Assembly: GCA_022449455.1 (NCBI GenBank)
Contig: JAKUPL010000022.1
Location: forward strand, 1-64,000
Reading direction: 5' to 3'
DNA length: 64,000 nucleotides
DNA from: Alcanivorax sp.
Lineage (GTDB): Bacteria; Pseudomonadota; Gammaproteobacteria; Pseudomonadales; Alcanivoracaceae
A model generated the notes under the pieces. That model made no database searches. It saw only the letters and a program-made list of their open reading frames with translations, and had not been told where the DNA came from. This document shows positions 1 to 8,574 of this stretch, one piece after another; positions within the stretch are counted from its first letter, which is position 1; each line of letters opens with the position of its first letter. The translations under genes were made by a program, and so were the position numbers.

Positions 1-217
1 GGCCCGGATCGGCGGGCAGCGCCTGGTGGGATGGGCCGCCGTCCGCCAACCGATGGGCCGGGGCGTCGCCATCGGCCTTCGGCGTCGCGCCCTGTCCCGG
101 CGGCGCCGCCAGCAGCAGCGCCAGCGCCAGAGTCAGCCACAGCGTTGGCCAGCCGCGCGGCACCGCCCGGGAGGCGGGTCGGGACGAATCCGAGGGGTGA
201 GGGCGCCGGGCGTTCAT
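1..217 (-). CDS. Putative secreted protein, N-terminal part only (runs off the left edge)
   Basis: Reading leftwards from an ATG at 217-215 gives an open frame of about 72 codons to the window edge. After a basic, Pro/Arg/Ser-rich start there is a hydrophobic stretch (WPTLWLTLALALLLAAPP) followed by small polar residues, which looks like a signal peptide or membrane anchor at about residues 24-42. It starts 8 bases after the stop of the DUF805 gene on the same strand, so the two are probably co-transcribed. No good Shine-Dalgarno sequence is visible, and translational coupling is possible. The mature part is outside the window, so the family cannot be named. Confidence 0.5.
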   Translation of the reverse strand, partial: MNARRPHPSDSSRPASRAVPRGWPTLWLTLALALLLAAPPGQGATPKADGDAPAHRLADGGPSHQALPADPG

Positions 218-225
218 GGGGACGG

Positions 226-780
226 TCAGCGGTTATCCAATTGCATCTGGTAGGCCTCGGCGCGTTTCACATAGTCCTGGTAGGCGGGTAGGGCCACGGC
301 GGCGAGGATGCCGATCATCGCCAGGGTCACCAGGCCCGCCGCCACCGCGCCGAGGATCACGCCGGTGCCGTTGGCCGGCGGGCGGGGGCCATAGCGATTA
401 TCGCCGGGGCTGCCCGGCACGAACAGCAAAATCAGCCCCAGCAGCAGATTCACCAGCGGCACGAAGCCGAGCAGGATCAGCCAGCCGCTGCGGTTCAGGT
501 CATTCAGGCGGCGGATGCCATAGACGCAGGCGGCGAAAGTGGCCACCGCCATCAACAACAGTGCCACCACGCCGACCACGGCGGACGGCTCCGAGCGGCT
601 GGCGCCGGCGGTCAGCACCGAGGCGAAGGTCAGCAGCAGGTACAGCACCAGCATCACCAGACCCAGGTAAGCGAAATAGCGCAGCCGACCCAGCCGGCCG
701 CGGAATGCGAACGGCTCGGTGGTGGCCCGGGTCTGGGTGTCGTCGCCGGGCGCGGCGGGGGAGCGGTAGGGTTCGGTCAT
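226..780 (-). CDS. DUF805 family inner-membrane protein with pilin-like C-terminal segment
   Basis: A 184-residue protein. Residues about 23-125 match the DUF805 pattern: an FRGRLGRLRYF start, two hydrophobic segments, the short motif YGIRRLNDLNRSGW, and a third segment ending near FVPGSPGDNRYGP. DUF805 proteins are small membrane proteins of unknown function. The last 45 residues add a fourth hydrophobic helix, IGILAAVALPAYQDYVKRA, which closely resembles the N-terminal helix of type IV pilins but sits here at the C-terminus without a prepilin cleavage site. The ATG at 780 was chosen because the DUF805 homology begins soon after it; the longer frame upstream overlaps the next gene region and looks spurious. 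Confidence 0.8.
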   Translation of the reverse strand: MTEPYRSPAAPGDDTQTRATTEPFAFRGRLGRLRYFAYLGLVMLVLYLLLTFASVLTAGASRSEPSAVVGVVALLLMAVATFAACVYGIRRLNDLNRSGWLILLGFVPLVNLLLGLILLFVPGSPGDNRYGPRPPANGTGVILGAVAAGLVTLAMIGILAAVALPAYQDYVKRAEAYQMQLDNR

Positions 781-866
781 CGACGTTCCTTGTTCGGGTG
801 GCCTATATCGGCCGGCATTTCGGCCCGAGCATAACCGGGCGCCGACGCCCTGGCCATCCGCCGCGC

Positions 867-1805
867 TCAGCTTAGCCAGGCTTTGAGGGCGCGACGCACG
901 GCGGGCCAGCGGTTGACCAGCAGCGACAGAAAGATCATCAGGCAGCCGCTGACCTGCACGGCGGTCATGGTTTCTCCGAACCACAGCGCCGCGAACAGGG
1001 CCGTCCACATCGGCTCCAACACCAGGATCACCACCCCGTGGCTGTGCACCGACAGGCTCTGCGCATAGGTCTGCAGAAAAAAGCGGAAGGCGGTGCCCAG
1101 GGTGGCGCTGGCGATCACCCAGCCGGCCATGGCGCCGCTGAAGCCGGCCAGGGTGGCCCGCCAGGACTCCAGCGCCAGGCTGCCCAGGCCGGTGACCAGG
1201 CTGACCGTGAACATCACCACCGTGGTCAGGGCCAGTGCCGGCACCCGTCGGCGGGTGGTGACCGCGCCGGAGGCGGCGGTGCGCACCGCGTCGTTGGCGG
1301 CGCGGGTATTGAGGGTGAAAAACAGGGCGAACATGGCCGCCGCCGCCACGTAGAACCATTGCCCGGGCTCGGCGCGGAAGCCGCCCTCCAGGGCCAGCAG
1401 GGCCAGGCCCGAGGCGGCCACCGGCAGCGCCACCCAGGTGCTGGCCGGCGGCTGTTCCTTGAACACCAGCCGCGCCATCACCGGCACCAGCACCACCCCG
1501 AGACTGGTCAGAAAGGCCCCTTCGCCCACGTGGGTGCCGAAGTTGAGGCCCAGAATCCAGAAGCTCATGGCCAACCCGAACACCAGCCCCACGCGCAGAC
1601 TGCGCAGCAACTGGTCCCGGTCCAGGCGCAGCAGACGGGGCCAGGCCACCAGCGCCAGCACCAGGCCGGCCAGCAGGAAGCGCAGCGCCATGAACAGCAA
1701 GGGCGGCATCAGCAGCACCGCTTCCTTGGAGAAGATCCAGCTGATGCCGGCCAGCAGGGTGACCGCCACCAGAACCAGGTCGGCGCGACCGCTGGCGGCG
1801 CTCAT
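867..1805 (-). CDS. EamA/DMT-family transporter
   Basis: A 312-residue, very hydrophobic protein with about ten predicted membrane helices in two repeats, the EamA (drug/metabolite transporter) architecture and length. The first repeat runs from LVLVAVTLLAGISWIFSKEA to about residue 145. The second ends with MWTALFAALWFGE, a typical last-repeat motif. Family members export amino acids, metabolites or drugs across the inner membrane; the substrate cannot be read from sequence. The start MSAASGRADL at 1805 directly precedes the first helix; a longer Arg/Pro-rich extension upstream is unlikely to be translated. The neighbours give no substrate clue, although a decarboxylase that makes polyamines is divergent to it. 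Confidence 0.85.
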   Translation of the reverse strand: MSAASGRADLVLVAVTLLAGISWIFSKEAVLLMPPLLFMALRFLLAGLVLALVAWPRLLRLDRDQLLRSLRVGLVFGLAMSFWILGLNFGTHVGEGAFLTSLGVVLVPVMARLVFKEQPPASTWVALPVAASGLALLALEGGFRAEPGQWFYVAAAAMFALFFTLNTRAANDAVRTAASGAVTTRRRVPALALTTVVMFTVSLVTGLGSLALESWRATLAGFSGAMAGWVIASATLGTAFRFFLQTYAQSLSVHSHGVVILVLEPMWTALFAALWFGETMTAVQVSGCLMIFLSLLVNRWPAVRRALKAWLS

Positions 1806-2061
1806 CGGTGGGGCTTCCGGCGCGGGGCCAGGGGCATGACGTTCTCCGGGCGGGGAGGGAGGGGCGCGCATTCTAGCAGAGCGGGGCGCCCGGGCGTGAA
1901 AAAACCCCCGCCGGTATCTCCCCAAGCGGGCCGGACCTTGCTAAGTTGGGCGCCCGTTACCCGGGGAACCGGCGGTGCCCGCTTCCCGGCCCGGTTTGTG
2001 TGCCCTCCGGCACTTCGTTAAGAGGCGTTGGAGGCGTTGTTTGAGAGCCAAGAGGACCCCC

Positions 2062-3234
2062 ATGACCACCGAGGCCATTCGCGTCGAGGATTTTTACGAA
2101 CCGGCGGTGTTCCGTCGCATCAAGGACCTGGCGGACACCAAGGAGACGCCCTTCGTGGTGATCGACACGGAAACCGTGGGCCGGCATTACGATCAGTTGA
2201 TCGGGCAATTTCCGTTCGCGCGTATCCATTACGCGGTCAAGGCCAACCCGGCCGAGGAACTGATTACGCTGCTGCGTGACCGGGGCGCCAACTTCGACAT
2301 CGCCTCCATCTACGAGCTGGACAAGGTGATGAACCTGGGCGTGGCCGCCGAACGCTGCATCTTCGGCAACACCATCAAGAAAGCCCGTGACATCCGCGCT
2401 TTTTACGAGCGCGGCGTGCGCATGTTCGCCACCGATTCCGAGGCGGACCTGCGCAATATCGCCAAGGCGGCGCCGGGCTCCCGGGTGTATGTGCGTATCC
2501 TTACCGAGGGCACCCACACCGCCGACTGGCCCTTGTCGCGCAAATTCGGCTGCCAGACCGACATGGCTCTGGACCTGATGATCCTGGCCCGCGATCTGGG
2601 GCTGGAACCCTACGGCGTGTCCTTCCATGTGGGATCCCAGCAACGGGACATCGGTGCCTGGGACGCCGCCATCGGCAAGGTCAAGATCATGTTCGAGCGG
2701 CTCCGCGAGGAGGTCGGCATCGAGCTGAAGATGATCAATCTGGGCGGCGGCTTCCCCGCCAACTACATCGCCAAGACCAACGATCTGGAGACCTACGCCT
2801 CCGAGATCATCCGCTTTCTCAAGGAAGACTTCGGCGAGCAGCTGCCGGAGATCATTCTTGAACCGGGTCGTTCCCTGATCGCCAACGCCGGCGTACTGGT
2901 CAGCGAGGTGGTACTGATTTCGCGTAAATCCCGCACCGCCCTGCAGCGTTGGGTGTTCACCGATGTGGGCAAATTTTCCGGCCTGATCGAGACCCTGGAC
3001 GAAGCCATCAAGTACCCGATCTACACCGAGAAAAAAGGGGAAATGGAAGAGGTGGTGATCGCCGGCCCGACCTGCGACAGCGCCGACATCATGTACGAAA
3101 ACTACAAATACGGCCTGCCCCTGAATCTGGCCATCGGCGACCGCCTGTACTGGTTTTCCACCGGTGCCTACACCACCAGTTACAGCGCGGTGGAATTCAA
3201 CGGCTTTCCGCCGCTGAAGAGTTACTACATCTAG
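2062..3234 (+). CDS. speC: Lysine/ornithine decarboxylase (PLP, alanine-racemase fold)
   Basis: A 390-residue group IV decarboxylase with an N-terminal PLP barrel and a C-terminal beta domain. It removes CO2 from ornithine and probably lysine to give putrescine or cadaverine in the cytoplasm. The PLP lysine is K60 in HYAVKANP. The glycine-rich phosphate-binding loop is MINLGGGFP, EPGRS follows, and the catalytic Cys of the partner subunit is C338 in GPTCDS. The length fits the short bacterial ODC/LODC type of Pseudomonas, not the large biodegradative type. An AGAGGA Shine-Dalgarno (2051-2056) supports the ATG at 2062; earlier in-frame starts lack homology. A GC-rich hairpin follows the stop. 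The gene symbol follows Pseudomonas usage, and substrate preference is uncertain. Confidence 0.88.
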   Translation: MTTEAIRVEDFYEPAVFRRIKDLADTKETPFVVIDTETVGRHYDQLIGQFPFARIHYAVKANPAEELITLLRDRGANFDIASIYELDKVMNLGVAAERCIFGNTIKKARDIRAFYERGVRMFATDSEADLRNIAKAAPGSRVYVRILTEGTHTADWPLSRKFGCQTDMALDLMILARDLGLEPYGVSFHVGSQQRDIGAWDAAIGKVKIMFERLREEVGIELKMINLGGGFPANYIAKTNDLETYASEIIRFLKEDFGEQLPEIILEPGRSLIANAGVLVSEVVLISRKSRTALQRWVFTDVGKFSGLIETLDEAIKYPIYTEKKGEMEEVVIAGPTCDSADIMYENYKYGLPLNLAIGDRLYWFSTGAYTTSYSAVEFNGFPPLKSYYI

Positions 3235-3238
3235 ACCC

Positions 3239-3261
3239 GGGCCGTGCCCTCGGCACGGCCC
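3239..3261 (+). terminator. Hairpin after the decarboxylase gene
   Basis: A perfect 10-bp stem (3239-3248 with 3252-3261) and a 3-base loop begin 5 bases after the stop codon. Only TTCCC follows, so the U-tract is weak; it may terminate with help or protect the 3' end. Confidence 0.6.
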
Positions 3262-3369
3262 TTCCCGCGGCGGTCCCGGTGGGCCGCATCCGCGTCCTCC
3301 TGCTCATATGACGGGACGTTCCAGGGCAAATCGCTTTACGGCCCGCAACCAAAAAGGGCAAGCTTCAAG

Positions 3370-3386
3370 ACCTGATTTTTTCAGGT
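3370..3386 (+). promoter_or_regulatory. Small hairpin in the mtfA leader
   Basis: ACCTGA (3370-3375) and TCAGGT (3381-3386) form a 6-bp stem with a five-T loop, a few bases before the mtfA Shine-Dalgarno. The 3235-3401 gap otherwise shows nothing recognisable. It could be a leader hairpin or chance. Confidence 0.3.
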
Positions 3387-3401
3387 TGTTGGGGAAACAG
3401 G

Positions 3402-4157
3402 ATGTTCAAACAGGCCAGGAAATGGCTGGAAGACCGCAAGCTGTCGCGGCTGCCGGTGAGCCGCGAACAATGGGAGCAGGCCGTGGCACCGTGGCCGGTG
3501 GCGGCCCGGTATCAGGGGCCCGACCGTGAGCGTTTGTACGACGCGGCGCTGCGCTTTTTGCTCCGCAAGGAGCTGGCCAGCGGCGGTGGCTTCGAGCTGA
3601 ACGACGCCCAGCGGCTGCTGATCGCCACCATGGCGGTGGTGCCGGTGCTGGAGCTGGGGCTGGACTGGTACGACGGCTGGTACACGGTGATCGTCTATGA
3701 AGACACCTTCGTGACGCCGGACGGTGGCATGGACGAGTTCGGCGTGGTCCATGAAGAGGGCCGGGCGCTGGCCGGTGAAGCCTGGTTGCAGGGGCCGGTG
3801 ATCCTGTCCTGGGGCGATATTTTGCAGGCCAGTTCGGAAGACGGCTACAACGTGGTGCTGCACGAACTGGCCCACAAGCTGGATATGCTCGACGACGGCC
3901 CCAACGGGGCGCCGCCGTTGCATGCGGGCATGGATCGGCACCGCTGGCACGAGGTGTTCACCAACGCCTGGCAGGCCCTGCAGGGGGCGGAGCAGCGCGG
4001 CGAGGCGTTTCTCGATCCCTATGCCCTGGAAGACCCGGGCGAATTCTTCGCCGTGGCCACCGAGAGCTTCTTCGAGTCGCCGGATTACCTGCGCGGCGTG
4101 CTGCCCGAGGTGTACGACCAGCTGGCGCTGTTCTATCGCCAGCGGCCCTCCGGCTGA
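3402..4157 (+). CDS. mtfA: MtfA-family zinc metallopeptidase (M90)
   Basis: A 251-residue cytoplasmic protein. The zincin motif is HELAH at residues 154-158, with the likely third zinc ligand E221 in FAVATESFF, the gluzincin layout of MtfA. In E. coli MtfA binds the repressor Mlc, relieving repression of the glucose PTS, and has aminopeptidase activity. Whether a Mlc partner exists in this organism is unknown, and many MtfA homologues occur without one. The length matches the family (about 250-270). The ATG at 3402 is preceded by GGGGAA. It is a stand-alone gene, convergent with cbpM. Confidence 0.85.
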   Translation: MFKQARKWLEDRKLSRLPVSREQWEQAVAPWPVAARYQGPDRERLYDAALRFLLRKELASGGGFELNDAQRLLIATMAVVPVLELGLDWYDGWYTVIVYEDTFVTPDGGMDEFGVVHEEGRALAGEAWLQGPVILSWGDILQASSEDGYNVVLHELAHKLDMLDDGPNGAPPLHAGMDRHRWHEVFTNAWQALQGAEQRGEAFLDPYALEDPGEFFAVATESFFESPDYLRGVLPEVYDQLALFYRQRPSG

Positions 4158-4180
4158 TCGCGGTTCAGTACTCCCGACCG

Positions 4181-4477
4181 TTACTCCAGCAACCGGGCCA
4201 GACGCCGCCGCAGGGCGGCGTTTTCCCGGCGCAGTCGCTGATTGTCCTCGATCAGTTCCAGGGCCAGGGCCACGCCGCTCCAGTCCATGGCCAGGTCCCG
4301 GTGCAGACGGGCCGCCCGGGTCACGATCACGGTGACGGTTTCGTCGAACAGCCAGTGTGGATCCCGGGCCTCCGGTTCGATGATGCCCAGTTCCACGATC
4401 TCGGTGACCGTGGCCACCGGCAGGGCCACCCGGCGGGACAGTTCTGTGAGGGTCAGTCGGCGGACGCTGTTGTTCAT
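4181..4477 (-). CDS. cbpM: Chaperone modulator CbpM
   Basis: A 98-residue protein with a MerR-like helix-turn-helix N-terminus (LTLTELSRRVALPVATV) and a C-terminal helix rich in Arg, Leu and Asn that looks like a coiled coil (about residues 70-97). CbpM binds the J-domain of CbpA and inhibits its co-chaperone and DNA-binding activities. The WLFDE and LHRDLAMDWSGV elements are typical of the family. It lies 4 bases downstream of cbpA on the same strand, the classical cbpAM operon. Confidence 0.85.
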   Translation of the reverse strand: MNNSVRRLTLTELSRRVALPVATVTEIVELGIIEPEARDPHWLFDETVTVIVTRAARLHRDLAMDWSGVALALELIEDNQRLRRENAALRRRLARLLE

Positions 4478-4481
4478 GCCA

Positions 4482-5375
4482 TCACTCCCAATCGGCGCGC
4501 GGGTCGAAACCGCTGTGCTCGGCAAGCTGCCGCCACAGGGCCTGGCTGCGTTCATCGTTGCGGTCGGGCATCACCACCTTGAGCACGGCGTACAGATCGC
4601 CGGCCCCTTTCTTGCCGCTCAGCCCCTTGCCACGCAGGCGCAGGCGTCGACCGTTCTGACTGTTGGCGGGCACGGTGACGCTGATCCGTCCGCCCAGCGT
4701 GGGCACCGACACCTTGCCGCCCAGCGCCGCTTCCCAGGGCGCCACCGGCACGGTGACGATCAGGTCGTGGCCGTCCACGTCGAACAGCGGGTGGGGCACC
4801 AGCCGCACCCGCAGGTACAGGTCGCCGGGCTCGCCGCCGTCGGCGCCGGGGGTACCCTGGCCCTTGAGACGGATGCGTTCGTTGTCGCCGGTGCCGGCGG
4901 GGATGGTCACATTGAGGGTGCGATCACCGACGCGGATCTGCTTTCGGGTGTCCGCCACCGTGTCTTCCAGGAACAGCGGCATTTCCACTTCCAGGTCGCG
5001 GCCCGGGCGGGGCCCGGCCCGGCGCCCGAAGCCGCCGCCGAAGATGGATTCGAAGAAGTCCGAGAAGGCGCCGTCGTCCTCGAAGCGGGCCTCGCCACCG
5101 CCGGCGCCGGGGCGAAACCCCTGCCAGCCCGGCGGTGGCTCGAAGCCGCCGCCGCTTTGCCGGTACTGCCGCAGCCGGTCGTACTCGGCGCGCTTTTCCG
5201 GATCCTTGAGGGCGTGATAGGCCTCGGAGACTTCCTTGAACTTGCGTTCAGCGTCGTCGTCGCTGCTCACATCGGGATGATATTGCCGCGCCAGTTTGCG
5301 GTAGGCGCTTTTGATCGCCTTGTCGTCCGCGTCCGGCTCGACGCCGAGAATACCGTAATAGTCCTTGAACTCCAT
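4482..5375 (-). CDS. cbpA: Curved DNA-binding protein CbpA, DnaJ-type co-chaperone
   Basis: A 297-residue DnaJ homologue without a zinc finger. The J-domain spans residues 3-70 with the HPD motif in [10 protein letters not shown] Gly/Phe-rich linker (about 75-120) follows, then the two beta-rich C-terminal domains (about 125-285). It stimulates DnaK ATPase and also binds curved DNA in the nucleoid. The ATG at 5375 begins the usual [12 protein letters not shown]; a GTG three codons upstream is also possible, since GGGAG lies close to it. It forms an operon with cbpM. A heat-shock-like promoter candidate lies about 45-70 bases upstream. Confidence 0.9.
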   Translation of the reverse strand: MEFKDYYGILGVEPDADDKAIKSAYRKLARQYHPDVSSDDDAERKFKEVSEAYHALKDPEKRAEYDRLRQYRQSGGGFEPPPGWQGFRPGAGGGEARFEDDGAFSDFFESIFGGGFGRRAGPRPGRDLEVEMPLFLEDTVADTRKQIRVGDRTLNVTIPAGTGDNERIRLKGQGTPGADGGEPGDLYLRVRLVPHPLFDVDGHDLIVTVPVAPWEAALGGKVSVPTLGGRISVTVPANSQNGRRLRLRGKGLSGKKGAGDLYAVLKVVMPDRNDERSQALWRQLAEHSGFDPRADWE

Positions 5376-5416
5376 GCTCGCCACGACTCCCGTGCCGGTG
5401 GTTTCCAGTGTCCTTT

Positions 5417-5444
5417 TTATGGCGGCGCCTTGCCCTTTTACAAG
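5417..5444 (-). promoter_or_regulatory. Possible sigma-32-like promoter of cbpA-cbpM
   Basis: On the minus strand CTTGTAA (5444-5438) is followed after 12 bases by CCGCCATAA (5425-5417), close to the sigma-32 pattern CTTGAAA … CCCCATnT. It points at cbpA. The match is partial. Confidence 0.3.
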
Positions 5445-5565
5445 CCTTTACCCGGTGCCCGGGGCCGCTTTTCAGAAAGCAATGCTATCTTTACACCCAT
5501 CACGGGTTATTGACTTAAAACAGTGACGAAAATCAGCGAGTTGGGCCAGGGAGAAGGAGAGCCGC

Positions 5566-6696
5566 TTGAAGATTCTCGATAGCACCTTGTTCTACACACA
5601 GTCGAGCGGCGGGGTGCGGACCTATATCGATGCCAAGCGCCAGGCGCTGCTGCGTCGGGGTGATATGAGCCATAAGGTGGTGCTGCCGGGGGCGGGGGTC
5701 CGGTTCGACCGGGACTTCGTGCAACTGCCGGCGATGCCGCTGCCGCTGGCGCCGGGCTACCGGTTCCCGCTGCGTCTGGGGCTGTGGGCCAATGTCATGG
5801 CCGGCCTGCAGCCGGATCTGATCGAGGCCGGCGACCCCTACACCCCGGCCTGGGCCGCCCAGCGCGCGGCCCGCATGCTCGACGTGCCGGCGGTGGGCTT
5901 CTACCACTCGGATCTGCTGTCACTGATTCATCATCGGGTGGGCGCCTTCCTGGACGCCGGGACCCGCGGTTACATCCGGCGCCTCTACCGGGGCTTCGAC
6001 CTGGTGCTCAGCCCCAGCCAGCTGATGGCCCGCCGGCTGGCGGAATGCGGCGTGGAAGACGTCCAGGTGCAGCCCCTGGGCGTGGACCTGGAAGCCTTCC
6101 ACCCGCAGCGCGCCAAGCCCGACGCCCGCCGCCGGCTGGGCATCGAGGACGACCGGCCGCTGCTGGTGTTCGCCGGGCGGGGCACCCAGGAAAAGAACAT
6201 TCCGGTCCTGCTGGAGGCCATGCGCGCTCTGCCGGACTATCACCTGCTGCTGATCGGCACCGGGCTGCAACCGGACGCGCCGGACAATGTATCGGTGATC
6301 CACGAATTCTGCCCGGCACCGGAAGTGGCCGGCTGGATGGCGGCGGCGGACGCCCTGGTGCACGCCGGCGACCAGGAGACGTTCGGGCTGGTGGCCCTGG
6401 AGGCCATGGCCTGCGGCCTGCCGGTGGTGTGCGCCGACGCCGGCGCCCTGCCGGAAGTGGTGCCGGCCCGCTGCGGCCGCCATGCCCCGGCCAACGACGG
6501 CGGCGGTTTCGCCGAGGCGATCCGCGACCTGTTCGAGCACGACGATCCGGCGGCGTTGGGCCGGGCCGCCCGCGCTCACGTGGAATCCCGGCACAGTTGG
6601 GACACCGTGGTGGACAGCCTGCTGGGCCACTACCGCCGTGTGCTGGGCGTGTACGATCAACCTGTTTTGGCGCGAACCCATGAATCCCATCCCTGA
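5566..6696 (+). CDS. Glycosyltransferase family 4 (GT-B fold)
   Basis: A 376-residue retaining-type glycosyltransferase. The N-terminal acceptor domain begins MKILDSTLFYTQSSGGVRTY, with the glycine-rich loop that contacts the nucleotide-sugar phosphates. The C-terminal Rossmann domain (from about residue 170) has VFAGRGTQEKNIPVLLEAM and the EX7E motif in ETFGLVALEAMACGLPVV (about 285-300). It would transfer a sugar from a nucleotide donor to a lipid or glycan on the cytoplasmic face. The start is TTG at 5566, supported by AAGGAGA at 5553-5559. It is first in a three-gene overlapping operon with a deacetylase and a UPF0104 membrane protein, which suggests glycolipid or surface glycan synthesis. 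Sugar and acceptor are unknown. Confidence 0.85.
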   Translation: MKILDSTLFYTQSSGGVRTYIDAKRQALLRRGDMSHKVVLPGAGVRFDRDFVQLPAMPLPLAPGYRFPLRLGLWANVMAGLQPDLIEAGDPYTPAWAAQRAARMLDVPAVGFYHSDLLSLIHHRVGAFLDAGTRGYIRRLYRGFDLVLSPSQLMARRLAECGVEDVQVQPLGVDLEAFHPQRAKPDARRRLGIEDDRPLLVFAGRGTQEKNIPVLLEAMRALPDYHLLLIGTGLQPDAPDNVSVIHEFCPAPEVAGWMAAADALVHAGDQETFGLVALEAMACGLPVVCADAGALPEVVPARCGRHAPANDGGGFAEAIRDLFEHDDPAALGRAARAHVESRHSWDTVVDSLLGHYRRVLGVYDQPVLARTHESHP

Positions 6697-7477
6697 CGAT
6701 CCCCGCGCGCCGGCGTTCATGCTTTCCCTGCATGACGTGGCGCCGCACAGTTGGCCGCTTTATCGCGCCTTCCTGACGGAACTGGAACAGGAAGAGGAGG
6801 GCGGTGAGCTGCGCTGCACGTTGCTGACCGTGCCGGACTTCCATCACTACGACGTGGCCGACCGCCACCCGGCCTTCTGCCGCGCCCTGCGGGCCCGCCA
6901 GGACGCCGGCGATGAGCTGGTGCTGCACGGCTACTACCACGAGGACGACGGTCCGGCGCCGCAAACGCCCCGGGGCCTGCTGCGCCGCCGGGTGCTGACC
7001 CACGAAGGCGAGTTCTCGGCGCTCAATCGTGGCGAGGCGGCGCGTCGTATCCGCGACGGGCTGGCCATGTTCTACGGCCAGGGCTGGCGCGCCGACGGCT
7101 TCGTGCCGCCGGGCTGGGTGACCAACAGCGACGGCCGCAACGCCATCCGTGAGGCCGGCTTCGCCTACCGCACCGACAGCGGCGCCATCTACCGGCTGCC
7201 GGATGAACGGCGCTGGCCGCTGCCCACCCTGGTGATGTCCTCGCGCAGCGCCTGGCGGCGGCGGCTGTTCATCCTGCTCAACCGCTGGCGCATGCTTTAT
7301 TACCGCAACGCGCCGATTCTGCGCCTGGCCCTGCATCCGGTGGACCTGCGCCATGAGGAAAGCCGGCAATTCTGGCTCGACACGGTGCGCACCCTGCGCC
7401 AGGAGCGGCGCAGCGTGACCAAACGTCGCTGGTTGCTGGAGCAGAGCCGGCTGGAACAACCTCGAGCGGTACGGTGA
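6680..7477 (+). CDS. Polysaccharide deacetylase family protein (DUF2334-like)
   Basis: A 265-residue protein with NodB-like metal sites: SLHDVAP near residue 15 (Asp ligand region) and HGYYH near residue 80 (His ligands). FVPPGWVTN matches the conserved substrate loop. It has no signal peptide, so it should act in the cytoplasm or on a membrane-associated substrate. Members of this group remove N- or O-acetyl groups from sugars, but DUF2334-type proteins are poorly characterised. It overlaps the glycosyltransferase by 17 bases and shares GTGA with the next gene, so translational coupling is likely. A role in deacetylating the sugar added by its neighbour is inferred. Confidence 0.8.
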   Translation: MNPIPDDPRAPAFMLSLHDVAPHSWPLYRAFLTELEQEEEGGELRCTLLTVPDFHHYDVADRHPAFCRALRARQDAGDELVLHGYYHEDDGPAPQTPRGLLRRRVLTHEGEFSALNRGEAARRIRDGLAMFYGQGWRADGFVPPGWVTNSDGRNAIREAGFAYRTDSGAIYRLPDERRWPLPTLVMSSRSAWRRRLFILLNRWRMLYYRNAPILRLALHPVDLRHEESRQFWLDTVRTLRQERRSVTKRRWLLEQSRLEQPRAVR

Positions 7478-8460
7478 GTCGCCGCTGGCGCTGGCTGCTG
7501 CTGGTCGCCCTGTTGATCGGGGCCACCGTGCCCCTGGTGCTGGGCGGCCCGGAGGCGTTCCATGACCTGCGCCGGGTGCCGGTGACCTGGCTGCTGGGTC
7601 TGCTGGCGATGATCGGCGTGTGCTGGAACCTGAACGCCTGGCGCCTGCGCCTGATGCTGAATGGCCGCGCCCCCCACATGAGCCACGGCGATGCGCTGAT
7701 CACCACGGTGGCCACCGAGTTCAGCCTCAACGCCACCCCCGGCGGCAGCGGCGCGCCCTTCACCCTGGCGGCCCTGTTGTCCCGCCACGGGGTGGCGCCG
7801 TCCCACGCCACCGCCGTGCTGGCGGTGGATCAGCTCACCGATATGCTGGTGTTCGCCACCTTGCTGCCCACCGTGGCCCTGTACGGGCTGGCCCGCTATC
7901 TGGACTGGGGCGGCTGGTGGCAACTGGCGGTGCCGTTGGGGTTGTTGCTGGGCGGCCTGGCGGCGGTGGTGCTGACGGTGCGCTATCAGCGCCGGCTGCT
8001 GATCGGCTCCGGTGATCTGCTGGCCTGGCTGGGCATGCGACGCCGCCGCCGTTTCCGGCTGGCCCGGGCCACCCTGCGCTTCCGCCGTGGTCTGGAGGAG
8101 ACCCTGGCGGTGCCGCGCCGCAAGCTGGCGCTGATGTTCGGGCTGTGTTTGCTGCATTGGCTGCTGCGTTATTCGGTGATCTATATCGCGGTGCTGGCGC
8201 TGGGCGAGCATCTGGACTGGGCCTACGGGTTTTTCGTGCAGATGGTGGCCATGGGCGCCGGCCATCTGACCCTGCTGCCGGGCGGGGCCGGCGGCGCCGA
8301 GGTCGCCGGCGCCGCCTTGCTGAACCCCTGGCTGGGCACCGTCACCGCCGCCACCGTGATCGTGATCTGGCGCTTCGTGACCTTCTACTGGTACCTGATC
8401 GTCGGCGCCCTCCTGATGCTCTACCTCGGCGCCCGCGAAACCCGCCCCCTGATGAACTGA
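7474..8460 (+). CDS. UPF0104 / LPG-synthase-type transmembrane protein
   Basis: A 328-residue integral membrane protein with about 8 helices. It belongs to the lysylphosphatidylglycerol-synthase transmembrane-domain family (UPF0104), shown by FSLNATPGGSGAPFTLAAL (about residues 80-100) and LTLLPGGAGGAEVAGAALL (about 265-285), the two Gly-rich loops typical of the family. In MprF this domain flips the modified lipid, but stand-alone members are mostly uncharacterised. The GTG start at 7474 overlaps the deacetylase stop. With a glycosyltransferase and deacetylase upstream, a flippase for a glycosylated lipid is a reasonable inference, not shown. Confidence 0.85.
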   Translation: MSRRWRWLLLVALLIGATVPLVLGGPEAFHDLRRVPVTWLLGLLAMIGVCWNLNAWRLRLMLNGRAPHMSHGDALITTVATEFSLNATPGGSGAPFTLAALLSRHGVAPSHATAVLAVDQLTDMLVFATLLPTVALYGLARYLDWGGWWQLAVPLGLLLGGLAAVVLTVRYQRRLLIGSGDLLAWLGMRRRRRFRLARATLRFRRGLEETLAVPRRKLALMFGLCLLHWLLRYSVIYIAVLALGEHLDWAYGFFVQMVAMGAGHLTLLPGGAGGAEVAGAALLNPWLGTVTAATVIVIWRFVTFYWYLIVGALLMLYLGARETRPLMN

Positions 8461-8574
8461 GAAGTATCGTTCTCCAGCCGGGGCGCGACTCCGCAATGCG
8501 CTCAACGAAGCCGCCACCACTACCCACCCCGGTTCATCGTTGTTGGAACCCGGAACGGTTCCGCTACCTCGGAG

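Noticed and set aside
2000-2013. GTGCC/GGCAC hairpin before the decarboxylase, seen as a possible riboswitch or repeat copy
   Set aside because: Only a 5-bp stem; its likeness to elements A and B is too weak to count as a copy.
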